Positions 1 to 6,164 of a DNA stretch of 6,263 nucleotides are shown piece by piece (position 1 is the first letter of the stretch; each line of letters opens with the position of its first letter). The stretch covers positions 1 to 6,263 of the forward strand of contig JADGGM010000201.1 in the NCBI GenBank assembly GCA_019689955.1, given 5' to 3'. The position numbers were made by a program, and so were the translations under genes. The stretch comes from Gemmatimonadaceae bacterium. Lineage in GTDB: Bacteria > Gemmatimonadota > Gemmatimonadetes > Gemmatimonadales > Gemmatimonadaceae. The notes beneath the pieces are model-generated. The model saw nothing but the letters and a program-made list of their open reading frames with translations, was not told where the DNA came from and made no database searches.

Positions 1-2311
1 CCCCGCGGACGGCGCGGGGGGGGAGGGGGCCCCCCGGGCGCCCGCCGACGATCGCGAGCGGCGCCCCGGTCCAGCGCGTCCAGGTGGCGGAGCCGAGCCG
101 CCGCGCGATGGCGTGCGCCCCATCGAGCTGCGCGACCGCATCGTCCAGCGCGCACAGGTCGAGCGCGATGGCGCCGAGCACGCGGCGCGCACCGCACTGC
201 CACTCGAGGTGCTCGATCTCCTGCGCGATGGACAGCGACTCGCGCGCGAGGCGCAGCGCGCGCGCGTACTCGCCGCGCCAGGCGAGACAGTCGGCGACCA
301 GGTAGCGCGTGAACGCCTCGCCCGCGCGCCACCCGATCTCGGTCACGAGGCGCACCGGGCGCTCGGTGGCCAGCAGCTCCGCCGTCTGCGCCCCCGCGCA
401 CACCGGGCCGGCGCTGGCGTGCTGGCTCGGCCCGCACACGAGGAGCACGGCGAGCGCGTTCGCCAGCCCGCGCCGGTCGCCGAGCGCGGTGAAGAGCGCG
501 ATGGAACGCTCGTAGAGCTGCACCGCCCGGTCCTCGTTCCCGGCGATGTGGTACGCCATGGCCAGCAGGTCGACCGTTTCGGCGACGCCGCGCTGGTCGT
601 CGCCCCGCTCGAAGATCGCCAGCGCTTCCTCGTGGTACGGGATCCCCGAGTACGGGTCCTCGCGGTTGACGTGCCAGTTCCCGACGCGATTCAGGCTACG
701 CGCGATGAGCGTCGGGTCGCCGATCGCGCGCGCCGCGTCGAGCGCTTCGCGCCGGAACCGGCCGGCGCTCGCGTAGTCGCGGGCCGCCCAGAGCATCCCC
801 AGCGCGTGCAGCGCTTCCCACGCGGCGCGCGTGTCGCCGCTGGCGCGCGCGGTGCGGAGCGCGGCGGTGAAGTCGTCGTTCGCGCCGGAGAAGGCGCCGA
901 GCGTCTCGTGCGCGCGCCCGCGGGCGAGGAGGAGCGGCGGGTCGAGGCCTTGGCCGGTGTTCTCGGTGGCGGTGGCGGCGCGCTCGAGGTGCTGCAGCGC
1001 CTCACGCGGCGCGCAGAGCCGCGCCGCGTGCGCCGCGGCGCGCAGCGCGGAGCGCCGGGCGCGTTCCCAGTCCCCCGCCTCGAACGCGTGATACGCCAGC
1101 TCGCCGTCGACGTCGTCCGTGTCGCCGCCGGACCGCGCCTCGAGCGCCGACGCGATGGCCCGGTGCAGCGCGACCCGTTCGCGCGCGAGGAGCCCGACGC
1201 GGATCGCTTCGCACGTGAGCGCGTGGCGGAAGGCGAACCGGTCCGCGGACTCCTCGACCACGAGCTGCTCGGCGACGAGCTCCTTGACCAGCGCGAGGAG
1301 CTCCGTCTCGTCGTGGCGCGTGAGCTCCTGGAGGAACCCGAAGTCGAACCGGCGCCCCGCCACCGCGGCGACCGCCGCGACCTGGCGTGCCGCCGCGCTG
1401 AGCCGGGCCAGCCGGCGCCCCACCGCCTCGGTGGCGGTCCGCGGGACGCGCACGTGCTCGAGCGGGCGCGCGCGCCAGATCCCCCCTGCGCGCTCGAGAT
1501 CACCGGCGACGAGGAGCGCCTTGAGCATCTCCTCGACGAAGAACGGGTTCCCCTCGGTGAGGCCGTGAAGCCCCGCGACGAACGCCGGCTCGAACGCCAC
1601 CTCCGCGCCGAAGATCGCTCGGAGCATGTCCGAGATCTCCGCCGTGTCCAGCGGACGGAGGGCGACCTCGGACGCGCACCGCGCGCGATCGAAGTCCGCG
1701 AGGAGCTTGGCGAGCCGCGGCCCGATCTCGTCGCTGCGAAAGGTGAGCACGAGCGCGATCGGCTGCGCGCCCAGGTGACGCGCGAGGTGGAGCACGAGGT
1801 CGAGCGTCGCGTCGTCGCTCCAGTGCACGTCCTCGATCACCAGGAGCAGCGGCTGCACGCGCGCGAGCGCGTGGATGGCCTCGGCGAACGAGTGAAAGAG
1901 ACGCCGGCGGTCCTCCTCCGGATCCCGCGCCGGGCGCGGCTGCGCTTCGGGGAAGATCGACCGCAGCTCGGGGAAGAGCGTCACCAGCTCGGCCGCGGCG
2001 GGGGCGAGGTAGTGCGCGGCCAGGGCAGGGGAGGTCGTGGTCGACAGGACGCGCACGAGGTCGAGGAGGGGCGCGTAGGGATGCGCGCGATCGGCCTCGA
2101 AACAGGCGCCCTGGAGGGTGACGAAGCCGGTCGTCGCGGCACGCTCGGCCATGGCGCGCACGAGGCGCGACTTGCCGATCCCAGCCTCACCCGAGATGAG
2201 GAACGTGCCGCCGTGCCCGCCGCGCGCGCGCTCGAGCGCGTGGAGCCCCGCGGACAACGGGGCGGCGCGCCCGATCAGAACGGGGCAGACGACGCTTTGC
2301 TCGGCGAGCAT
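1..2311 (-). CDS. Large AAA ATPase / TPR protein, LAL (LuxR/MalT-like) regulator type, 3' end cut by window edge
   Basis: The frame is open from an ATG at 2311 to the left edge: 770 codons with no stop. Seen: an N-terminal AAA_16-type NTPase begins almost at once (LIGRAAPL at 12-19), with Walker A GEAGIGKS at 41-48, Walker B LLLVIED at 155-161 running into DVHWSD (161-166), LTFRSDE at 189-195, EGNPFFVEE at 253-261 and FRHALTCEAI at 361-370. From about 405 to 745 the protein is Ala/Arg/Leu-rich helix pairs typical of tetratricopeptide repeats, for example around 555-615. Known for the family: such proteins are STAND-type signalling ATPases of about 900-1100 aa, many ending in a LuxR helix-turn-helix. 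That end would lie outside the window, so the regulator role is inference. The start is supported by the usual family N-terminus directly after it, although no Shine-Dalgarno is visible. It is codirectional with the oxidase operon, 112 bp downstream. The last ~15 codons lose TPR character (see the G/C tract). Alternative: a TPR ATPase with no DNA-binding domain. Confidence 0.9.
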   Translation of the reverse strand, partial: MLAEQSVVCPVLIGRAAPLSAGLHALERARGGHGGTFLISGEAGIGKSRLVRAMAERAATTGFVTLQGACFEADRAHPYAPLLDLVRVLSTTTSPALAAHYLAPAAAELVTLFPELRSIFPEAQPRPARDPEEDRRRLFHSFAEAIHALARVQPLLLVIEDVHWSDDATLDLVLHLARHLGAQPIALVLTFRSDEIGPRLAKLLADFDRARCASEVALRPLDTAEISDMLRAIFGAEVAFEPAFVAGLHGLTEGNPFFVEEMLKALLVAGDLERAGGIWRARPLEHVRVPRTATEAVGRRLARLSAAARQVAAVAAVAGRRFDFGFLQELTRHDETELLALVKELVAEQLVVEESADRFAFRHALTCEAIRVGLLARERVALHRAIASALEARSGGDTDDVDGELAYHAFEAGDWERARRSALRAAAHAARLCAPREALQHLERAATATENTGQGLDPPLLLARGRAHETLGAFSGANDDFTAALRTARASGDTRAAWEALHALGMLWAARDYASAGRFRREALDAARAIGDPTLIARSLNRVGNWHVNREDPYSGIPYHEEALAIFERGDDQRGVAETVDLLAMAYHIAGNEDRAVQLYERSIALFTALGDRRGLANALAVLLVCGPSQHASAGPVCAGAQTAELLATERPVRLVTEIGWRAGEAFTRYLVADCLAWRGEYARALRLARESLSIAQEIEHLEWQCGARRVLGAIALDLCALDDAVAQLDGAHAIARRLGSATWTRWTGAPLAIVGGRPGGPLPPRAVRG
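11..38. other. Homopolymeric G/C tract inside the ATPase gene at the window edge
   Basis: The + strand has 8 G (16-23), one A, 5 G (25-29), 6 C (30-35) and 3 G (36-38). On the minus strand this encodes Gly/Pro/Arg-rich residues, about 758-770, unlike the TPR helices before it. It could be a genuine low-complexity linker. It could also be a sequencing or assembly artefact, with an indel shifting the reading frame near a contig end. Confidence 0.5.
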
Positions 2312-2331
2312 GCGCAGAGACCGAGGAGGGG

Positions 2332-2367
2332 ACAGACTATGATAGGCCCGCCCGCGGCAGGCCGCCA
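2332..2367 (-). promoter_or_regulatory. Possible weak promoter for the ATPase gene
   Basis: On the minus strand a TATCAT hexamer (2344-2339) sits in one of the few AT-richer spots of the gap. About 17 bp upstream of it is only a poor -35 match (TGGCGG, 2367-2362). A transcript starting near 2332 would have a leader of roughly 21 nt before the ATG at 2311. The leader is pyrimidine-rich (CCCCTCCTC) and has no Shine-Dalgarno. The call rests on position and one hexamer, so read-through from the oxidase operon is equally possible. Confidence 0.22.
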
Positions 2368-2371
2368 CACT

Positions 2372-2413
2372 CGGGCGTGCCGTCACTCCGCGCCCGCGCA
2401 GCGGGCACGCCCG
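2372..2413 (-). terminator. Inverted repeat after the multicopper oxidase stop, possible transcript end
   Basis: CGGGCGTGCC (2372-2381) and GGCACGCCCG (2404-2413) form a perfect 10-bp stem with a 22-nt loop, starting 10 bases past the TAA at 2426-2424. A competing smaller hairpin (GCCCGC 2392-2397 with GCGGGC 2401-2406) overlaps it. No T-tract follows on the minus strand, so it is not a canonical intrinsic terminator. It could act as a 3' stabilising structure, a weak terminator for the oxidase operon or a protein-binding palindrome. Confidence 0.35.
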
Positions 2414-2423
2414 GGTCCGGTCG

Positions 2424-4238
2424 TTACTTGCGCCGCGCTCCGGATGGCGGATCCACGTGCAGCACCGTCATCATCCCGGCACCGAGATGCTCGGCGATGT
2501 GACAGTGCAACATCCAATCCCCCGGGTTCGACGCATCGATGAGCAGGTCCACCGTCGAGCCCACCGGGATGATCGCCGTGTCCTTCCACACCAGGTTCCG
2601 CGTCGCCACCCCGTCGCGCGCCACCACGAGCATGCGCTGCCCGTGCAGGTGGATCGGGTGCTGCATCGGATGAAACGACTTCGGGTCGTTGACGATCCGC
2701 AGCTTGACCACCGAGCCCTGCGCGACGTGCCAGTCGATGTCCACGTTCTCCTTCCCCGTGGCATCGTCGCGAATGATCCACTGCACCTGCGCGCTGGTGG
2801 AGAGCCAGTTCATGTCCGGCATCCCGTCCACCCACTCGACCGGCGCGTAGTACGCCGTGTCGATCGTCATGAACTGCACCGTAGCGAGCGGGAGCGCGTT
2901 CGTCCGCACCGTGAGCGTCAACTGCTTGTCCGGCGCCTTGTCGAAGTACGGCCGGTAGCGATCGATGTCGCGCGAGACGGCAGCGTTCGCGCGCAGCGTC
3001 GCGAACTGGCGCCCGTAGTCCGGCGTGGCCGGCGCCGAGTCGACCGTCACCATGCCGAGCGTGTCCACCTCCGGCTCGAACTCGCCCCGGTAGTGGTTGA
3101 TTGCCTGCACGGCGTTCACCAGCGCGTAGCGCCCCGGGCGATCGAAGCGGACCTCCACGATGTAGCGCTCCGCGGGCGCCAGCACCACGCTCCGCACCCA
3201 CTCCTCCCGCTCGAACCGGCTCACGTCCGAGGCGAGGACCTTCATCGCCGCGCTCCCGAAGGAGAGGTTGTACGTCCGCGCGCTCGACGCGTTGGTGAGA
3301 TAGAACCGGACCACTTCTCCCATCTTCACCCGTAACGTGTAGCGCGGCTCCCCGTTCACGAGGAGCAGGTTGCCCACCCGCCCCATGAGCGCGAAGTCCG
3401 GGCCCTCCTTGCCGAACGAGACCAGTGTGTCCGCGTTCACGAGGAGATCGTCGAGGATCAGCACCTGCTCGCGGTTGGCCGGCGAGTAGTACTCCGGGTC
3501 CGGCGCATCGACGAGCAGGTTGCCGAAGAGCCCCATCGCCTGCTCGATGTCCTCGCGCACGTGCGGGTGATACCAGTACAGCCCCGCGTCGGGGAAATGG
3601 ACGTGGTAGACGAAGCTCCCTCCCGGCGCCACCGCCTCCTGCGTCACTCCCGGGACGCCGTCGCTGCGATTGTCGAGCCGGACGCCGTGCCAGTGGACCG
3701 CGCTCGGCAGGTCGATGCGGTTGTGAAAGCGGACCGTGATTGTCGCGTTCTGTGGAACGCGGATGAGGGGCCCCGGCACCTGGCCGTTGAAGCCGTACAT
3801 CACGACCGCGCGCCCCTTGAGCGTGCGCCGCACCATGGTCGCGTTGAGGTCGAGCGTGTCGCCGTCCTTCAACGGCGTGAGCTCGGCGGGCTTCGCCTCC
3901 GGGAGCCGTGCCGGGTCCACACCGGCGCCGGGGAGAAAGGGGGTCACCGGCGGGACGAGCCCCACGAGCCCGGGCATCATCGGCATCCCTTTGGGCATCG
4001 GGATCGGCATCGCCATGCCGTCGTGCATCCCCGGCATCGCCATCGATCCCGCCGCCGCCGGCCGCTTGGCCGAATCGGCGGTCGTGTCCGACATGCCGTG
4101 CATGTCATGCATGTCGTGCCCGCGGGGCGCCGCGGGCGGCTCGTTCCGTGGCGAGGGCGGCGCCTGCTGCGCCCGCGCCGCGAGCGGTGCGGCGCAGATG
4201 ATGGCCGCGAGGACCATCGCTCCGCATACCCTGGTCAC
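2424..4238 (-). CDS. Exported three-domain multicopper oxidase with Met/His-rich N-terminus
   Basis: This 604-aa periplasmic or secreted oxidase would couple one-electron oxidation of a substrate (cuprous ion, another metal or a phenolic) to reduction of O2 to water. Seen: a Sec signal peptide of about 23 residues ending A-R-A|Q; a segment at 41-90 with 12 Met and 4 His; then three cupredoxin domains (about 125-245, 255-400, 435-595). All four copper motifs are intact: HWHG (182-185), YWYHPHV (221-227), HPIHLHG (527-533) and HCHIAEHLGAGM (578-589). They supply the type 2/3 His ligands and the type 1 His-Cys-His-Met set (H527, C579, H584, M589). The GTG at 4238 is chosen because it overlaps the upstream TGA by GTGA, has GGAG 7 nt upstream and yields a complete signal peptide; the in-frame ATG at codon 8 would truncate it. 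Length and Met-richness resemble CopA/PcoA and CueO copper-tolerance oxidases, but the substrate cannot be read from sequence. It is last in the three-gene operon. No twin-arginine motif is visible, which is unusual because many of these oxidases use Tat. Confidence 0.96.
   Translation of the reverse strand: MTRVCGAMVLAAIICAAPLAARAQQAPPSPRNEPPAAPRGHDMHDMHGMSDTTADSAKRPAAAGSMAMPGMHDGMAMPIPMPKGMPMMPGLVGLVPPVTPFLPGAGVDPARLPEAKPAELTPLKDGDTLDLNATMVRRTLKGRAVVMYGFNGQVPGPLIRVPQNATITVRFHNRIDLPSAVHWHGVRLDNRSDGVPGVTQEAVAPGGSFVYHVHFPDAGLYWYHPHVREDIEQAMGLFGNLLVDAPDPEYYSPANREQVLILDDLLVNADTLVSFGKEGPDFALMGRVGNLLLVNGEPRYTLRVKMGEVVRFYLTNASSARTYNLSFGSAAMKVLASDVSRFEREEWVRSVVLAPAERYIVEVRFDRPGRYALVNAVQAINHYRGEFEPEVDTLGMVTVDSAPATPDYGRQFATLRANAAVSRDIDRYRPYFDKAPDKQLTLTVRTNALPLATVQFMTIDTAYYAPVEWVDGMPDMNWLSTSAQVQWIIRDDATGKENVDIDWHVAQGSVVKLRIVNDPKSFHPMQHPIHLHGQRMLVVARDGVATRNLVWKDTAIIPVGSTVDLLIDASNPGDWMLHCHIAEHLGAGMMTVLHVDPPSGARRK
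3975..4118 (-). repeat. Degenerate repeat tract encoding the Met/His-rich segment of the oxidase
   Basis: Codons 41-88 of the oxidase encode short Met/His units (DMHDMHGM at 42-49, then Met-Pro/Met-Gly units at 66-88). At DNA level GGCATC occurs five times on the + strand nearby (3973, 3982, 3994, 4006, 4033), and GCATGTC-type units repeat around 4100-4112. Twelve Met and four His in 48 residues suggest a flexible copper-binding arm. The repeats could also allow slippage-driven length variation among relatives. Confidence 0.55.
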
Positions 4239-4750
4239 TGCGACACTCCGCGAAACAGGGGGTGCGTGAGGAACGACTGGAGCCACCCACTCGGCGACGT
4301 GCCGTGCAGCACCGTCGGCCCCGCGTGTGACGCGGGGGCGGAGTCTGCTTCTGCGGTGATCACGAGGAGGAACTTGTTGAAGTCCACGGGCCCTACCGTG
4401 CTGGTGCCGTTCCGCACGGGGCCCAATCGGCGCCACTGGCTCAGATCGGGCGTCACGCCCCATGCTACGTATGACGTGAACGCGCCGAGCGTGGACGGCG
4501 CCGGGAGCCCCGCGGCGGTGATCTGCACATCGTAGATCGCGCGCCCGTCGGCCGTCACCGCGACCCCGAAGGGGGAGGGCGCGTACACCAGCCGTGCGTG
4601 CCCGTTCGCCGTCGGGGCCTTCGGGGTGGCGAACAACGGAATGTCGAACGGCCCCGCGGCCGCGAGCAGCATGGCGGCGACGAGCGGCGCGAGCACGATC
4701 GCCGCGCGCCGCGCCGCGCCGCCGCGCGCACGCGTATCCGGTCGCCTCAC
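4235..4750 (-). CDS. Exported protein of unknown function, 171 aa, between propeller and oxidase genes
   Basis: I do not recognise a characterised family. Seen: a basic N-terminus (RARGGAARR, 7-15), a hydrophobic segment at about 16-32 and an AAA|G-like cleavage site, so it is probably secreted or held by one membrane helix. The mature part alternates short polar and hydrophobic stretches (ARLVYAPSPFGVAV, AIYDVQI, TSYVAWGV, NKFLLVITAE), which suggests a small beta-sandwich. It ends in a distinctive tail (VLHGTSPSGWLQSFLTHPLF, 147-166) and has no Cys. The GTG at 4750 is chosen because it overlaps the propeller gene's TGA as GTGA and gives a clean signal peptide. An in-frame ATG at 4873 would add 41 Arg-rich residues lying in the other gene's frame, so it was rejected. 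No good Shine-Dalgarno is visible, so translation probably depends on ribosomes finishing the upstream gene. Its own TGA overlaps the oxidase GTG in the same way. Context suggests a partner or maturation protein of the oxidase, but this is inference. Confidence 0.85.
   Translation of the reverse strand: MRRPDTRARGGAARRAAIVLAPLVAAMLLAAAGPFDIPLFATPKAPTANGHARLVYAPSPFGVAVTADGRAIYDVQITAAGLPAPSTLGAFTSYVAWGVTPDLSQWRRLGPVRNGTSTVGPVDFNKFLLVITAEADSAPASHAGPTVLHGTSPSGWLQSFLTHPLFRGVSQ
4246..4249 (-). promoter_or_regulatory. Shine-Dalgarno GGAG for the multicopper oxidase
   Basis: Minus-strand GGAG lies 7 nt upstream of the GTG at 4238, inside the end of the preceding gene. With the GTGA overlap, this decides the oxidase start. 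Confidence 0.6.
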
Positions 4751-6153
4751 CGCCTCGACGCCCCGGCCCCGGTGCCCGTCGCACTCGCGGTGGTCTTGGG
4801 CGCGCCGTCCGGGCCGTGATCGTAGTCCTGGACGCTCGAGATGTTCGGCATCCCGTGGTCGTGGCCGTTCCACCCCTTGAAGCCATCCACGCGGAACACC
4901 CAGAGCCCGCTACGCATGTCGGAGAGCACGACCAGCCCGTCGGAGTTGCGCACGTCCACCCCGAACGCCCCCTGCTCGACGCTCGTGGTGCTCTGCCACC
5001 CGTTGTCCGGGGTGCCGCCGAAGCCGTGCTCGTGCTCGCAGCCGCACGTGAAGTAGTGACCGACGGTCTTCGGGTGCTTCGGGTCCGTCAGGTCGAACAC
5101 CTGCAGGCCGTCTTCGTACGCCGAGACGAACACGTACGGCCAGCGGACCTCGTGGTTGTGCGAGAGGTCGCGCCAGTCCGCGGTCCAGGCGCTGATCGGG
5201 AGGTCGAGGTTCTGCGTCTTCCCCTGCTGCGCCGGGGAGAGGTCCCAGATGCGGAGGGGCGTGTACTGGTACTCCGTCTCCGTGACCGCGTAGTGGCCAT
5301 CGGGGGACGGGGTGAAGGTGTGGGCGATGTCGAGCCCGAGCCCCGTGATCGTGAACAGCTGCTTCGGTGCCTCGGGGTGCGTGACGTCCCAGACCGAGTA
5401 TCCGCCGAGCCCGGCGCCGTAGAACTTGTCCTGGTGCGTGGCCGGATCGTAGCCGACGTAGAAGTCGTGATAGCCGCCGGCGCCGATTTGGCGGAACGGC
5501 GTCGGGTTCGGCACCTCGCCGATGAGCCACGTGCTCGAGTCGGCGCCGCTGACGATCTTGCCGAGATCGTAGACCAGCGCCTTGGGTTGGTTCACGGTGG
5601 CGAAGTAGAGGACGCGGCCGTCCGAGTGCTTGTAGGCGAAGGTGTTGTGGAAGCCGCCGGGGGACTGCGGGTAGCGGATGCGCGCGACGACCTTCACCGT
5701 CGACGGGTCGGGGAGGCCGGTGACGTCGAAGATGACGGCGCCGAGGTCCGCGTCGGGGCTCCCCTGCATGAACTGGAAGGACTGGGCGTAGTAGTAGCGG
5801 CCGTTGATCTTGAAGTACTTCCCGTCCATGGCGCCGATCCCGCGGTGGAGCTCCGGGTTCTCGATCGTCCAGTCGAGGAGCTTCTTCGGGTGGGCGGGGT
5901 CGCGGATGTCGTAGATCTGCGTGTCGAAGTTGACGAAGCCGGAGACGTAGACGTAGGGCCGGCCGGGGTCCTGTTCGATCTCGATGTCGGCGGCCTTCCA
6001 GGCGCCCGGGTGGGTGACGACGTGGCCGAGCATGTGGACGTTCGGGCTGCCGCCCTGTTTCTGATCGAACGGTCGGACGGAAACGCCGGGGTCCTGCGCC
6101 CGTGCGGCCGTCGCGAGGGCGAGCAGTGCCAACAAGACGAACGCTCCGCGCAT
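4747..6153 (-). CDS. Secreted LVIVD-repeat beta-propeller protein with His/Cys clusters
   Basis: The protein is 468 aa with a clear Sec signal peptide (hydrophobic 4-16, cleavage A-R-A|Q after residue 19). The mature part holds repeated beta-strand units of LVIVD type, in which a strand is followed by a V/YDxxDP-like turn: YVYVSGF...YDIRDPAHPK (67-90), AVIFDVTGLPDP (139-150), GYSVWDVTHPEAPK (251-264), YVFVSAYEDGLQVFDLTDPK (340-359) and VVLSDMRSGLWVFRVDGF (408-425). Known: LVIVD proteins are extracytoplasmic propellers, mostly of unknown function. Unusual here are conserved-looking His positions, one per blade region (H169, H229, H278), then SHNHE (331-335), CGCEHEHG (370-377) and HDHG (431-434), which could bind metal. 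The ATG at 6153 has AGGAGG 4 nt upstream and directly precedes the signal peptide. It is first in the operon, and its TGA overlaps the next gene's GTG. The tail after about 452 is Thr/Ala/Gly-rich and probably disordered. Alternatives are a binding scaffold or a propeller enzyme; catalytic activity is not shown. Confidence 0.92.
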   Translation of the reverse strand: MRGAFVLLALLALATAARAQDPGVSVRPFDQKQGGSPNVHMLGHVVTHPGAWKAADIEIEQDPGRPYVYVSGFVNFDTQIYDIRDPAHPKKLLDWTIENPELHRGIGAMDGKYFKINGRYYYAQSFQFMQGSPDADLGAVIFDVTGLPDPSTVKVVARIRYPQSPGGFHNTFAYKHSDGRVLYFATVNQPKALVYDLGKIVSGADSSTWLIGEVPNPTPFRQIGAGGYHDFYVGYDPATHQDKFYGAGLGGYSVWDVTHPEAPKQLFTITGLGLDIAHTFTPSPDGHYAVTETEYQYTPLRIWDLSPAQQGKTQNLDLPISAWTADWRDLSHNHEVRWPYVFVSAYEDGLQVFDLTDPKHPKTVGHYFTCGCEHEHGFGGTPDNGWQSTTSVEQGAFGVDVRNSDGLVVLSDMRSGLWVFRVDGFKGWNGHDHGMPNISSVQDYDHGPDGAPKTTASATGTGAGASRR

Positions 6154-6157
6154 CGAG

Positions 6158-6163
6158 CCTCCT
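6158..6163 (-). promoter_or_regulatory. Shine-Dalgarno AGGAGG for the propeller gene
   Basis: A perfect minus-strand AGGAGG (extended GAGGAGG) lies 4 nt before the ATG at 6153. It is the strongest ribosome binding site in the window, as expected for the lead gene of a coupled operon. Confidence 0.75.
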
Positions 6164-6164
6164 C

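Noticed and set aside
16..29. G-rich run considered as a G-quadruplex regulatory element
   Set aside because: It has only two G-runs split by one A, lies within a coding region at the window edge and may be a sequencing artefact.
691..1503. Minus-strand open frame of 270 codons, Ser/Arg/Pro-rich
   Set aside because: It lies out of frame inside the ATPase gene, which carries the TPR-like sequence there. The Ser/Arg composition is typical of a GC-rich shifted frame.
113..2542. A very long open frame (809 codons) on the + strand
   Set aside because: It is codon-aligned antisense to the ATPase gene. TTA, CTA and TCA codons are rare in this GC-rich genome, so the complement stays open. Its translation is Arg/Glu/Ala-rich with no domain character, while the minus strand gives Walker A and B motifs.
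2383..3201. Minus-strand open frame of 272 codons overlapping the 3' end of the oxidase
   Set aside because: It is out of frame with the oxidase, whose copper-ligand motifs HPIHLHG and HCHIAEH fall in this stretch.
3973..4038. GGCATC repeats considered as a CRISPR-like or intergenic tandem array
   Set aside because: The units are short, irregularly spaced and lie inside the oxidase coding frame, where they encode the Met-rich segment.
2457..4535. Two + strand open frames (2457-3335 and 3561-4535) opposite the oxidase
   Set aside because: Both are antisense shadows in register with the oxidase codons. They are His/Arg-rich because they complement Met, Val and Ala codons, and they have no recognisable domains.
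4239..4886. Extension of the oxidase upstream of 4238 to an ATG at 4886
   Set aside because: The extra 216 codons are Arg-rich noise opposed by the real 171-aa gene. The GTG at 4238 has a Shine-Dalgarno and a clean signal peptide directly after it.
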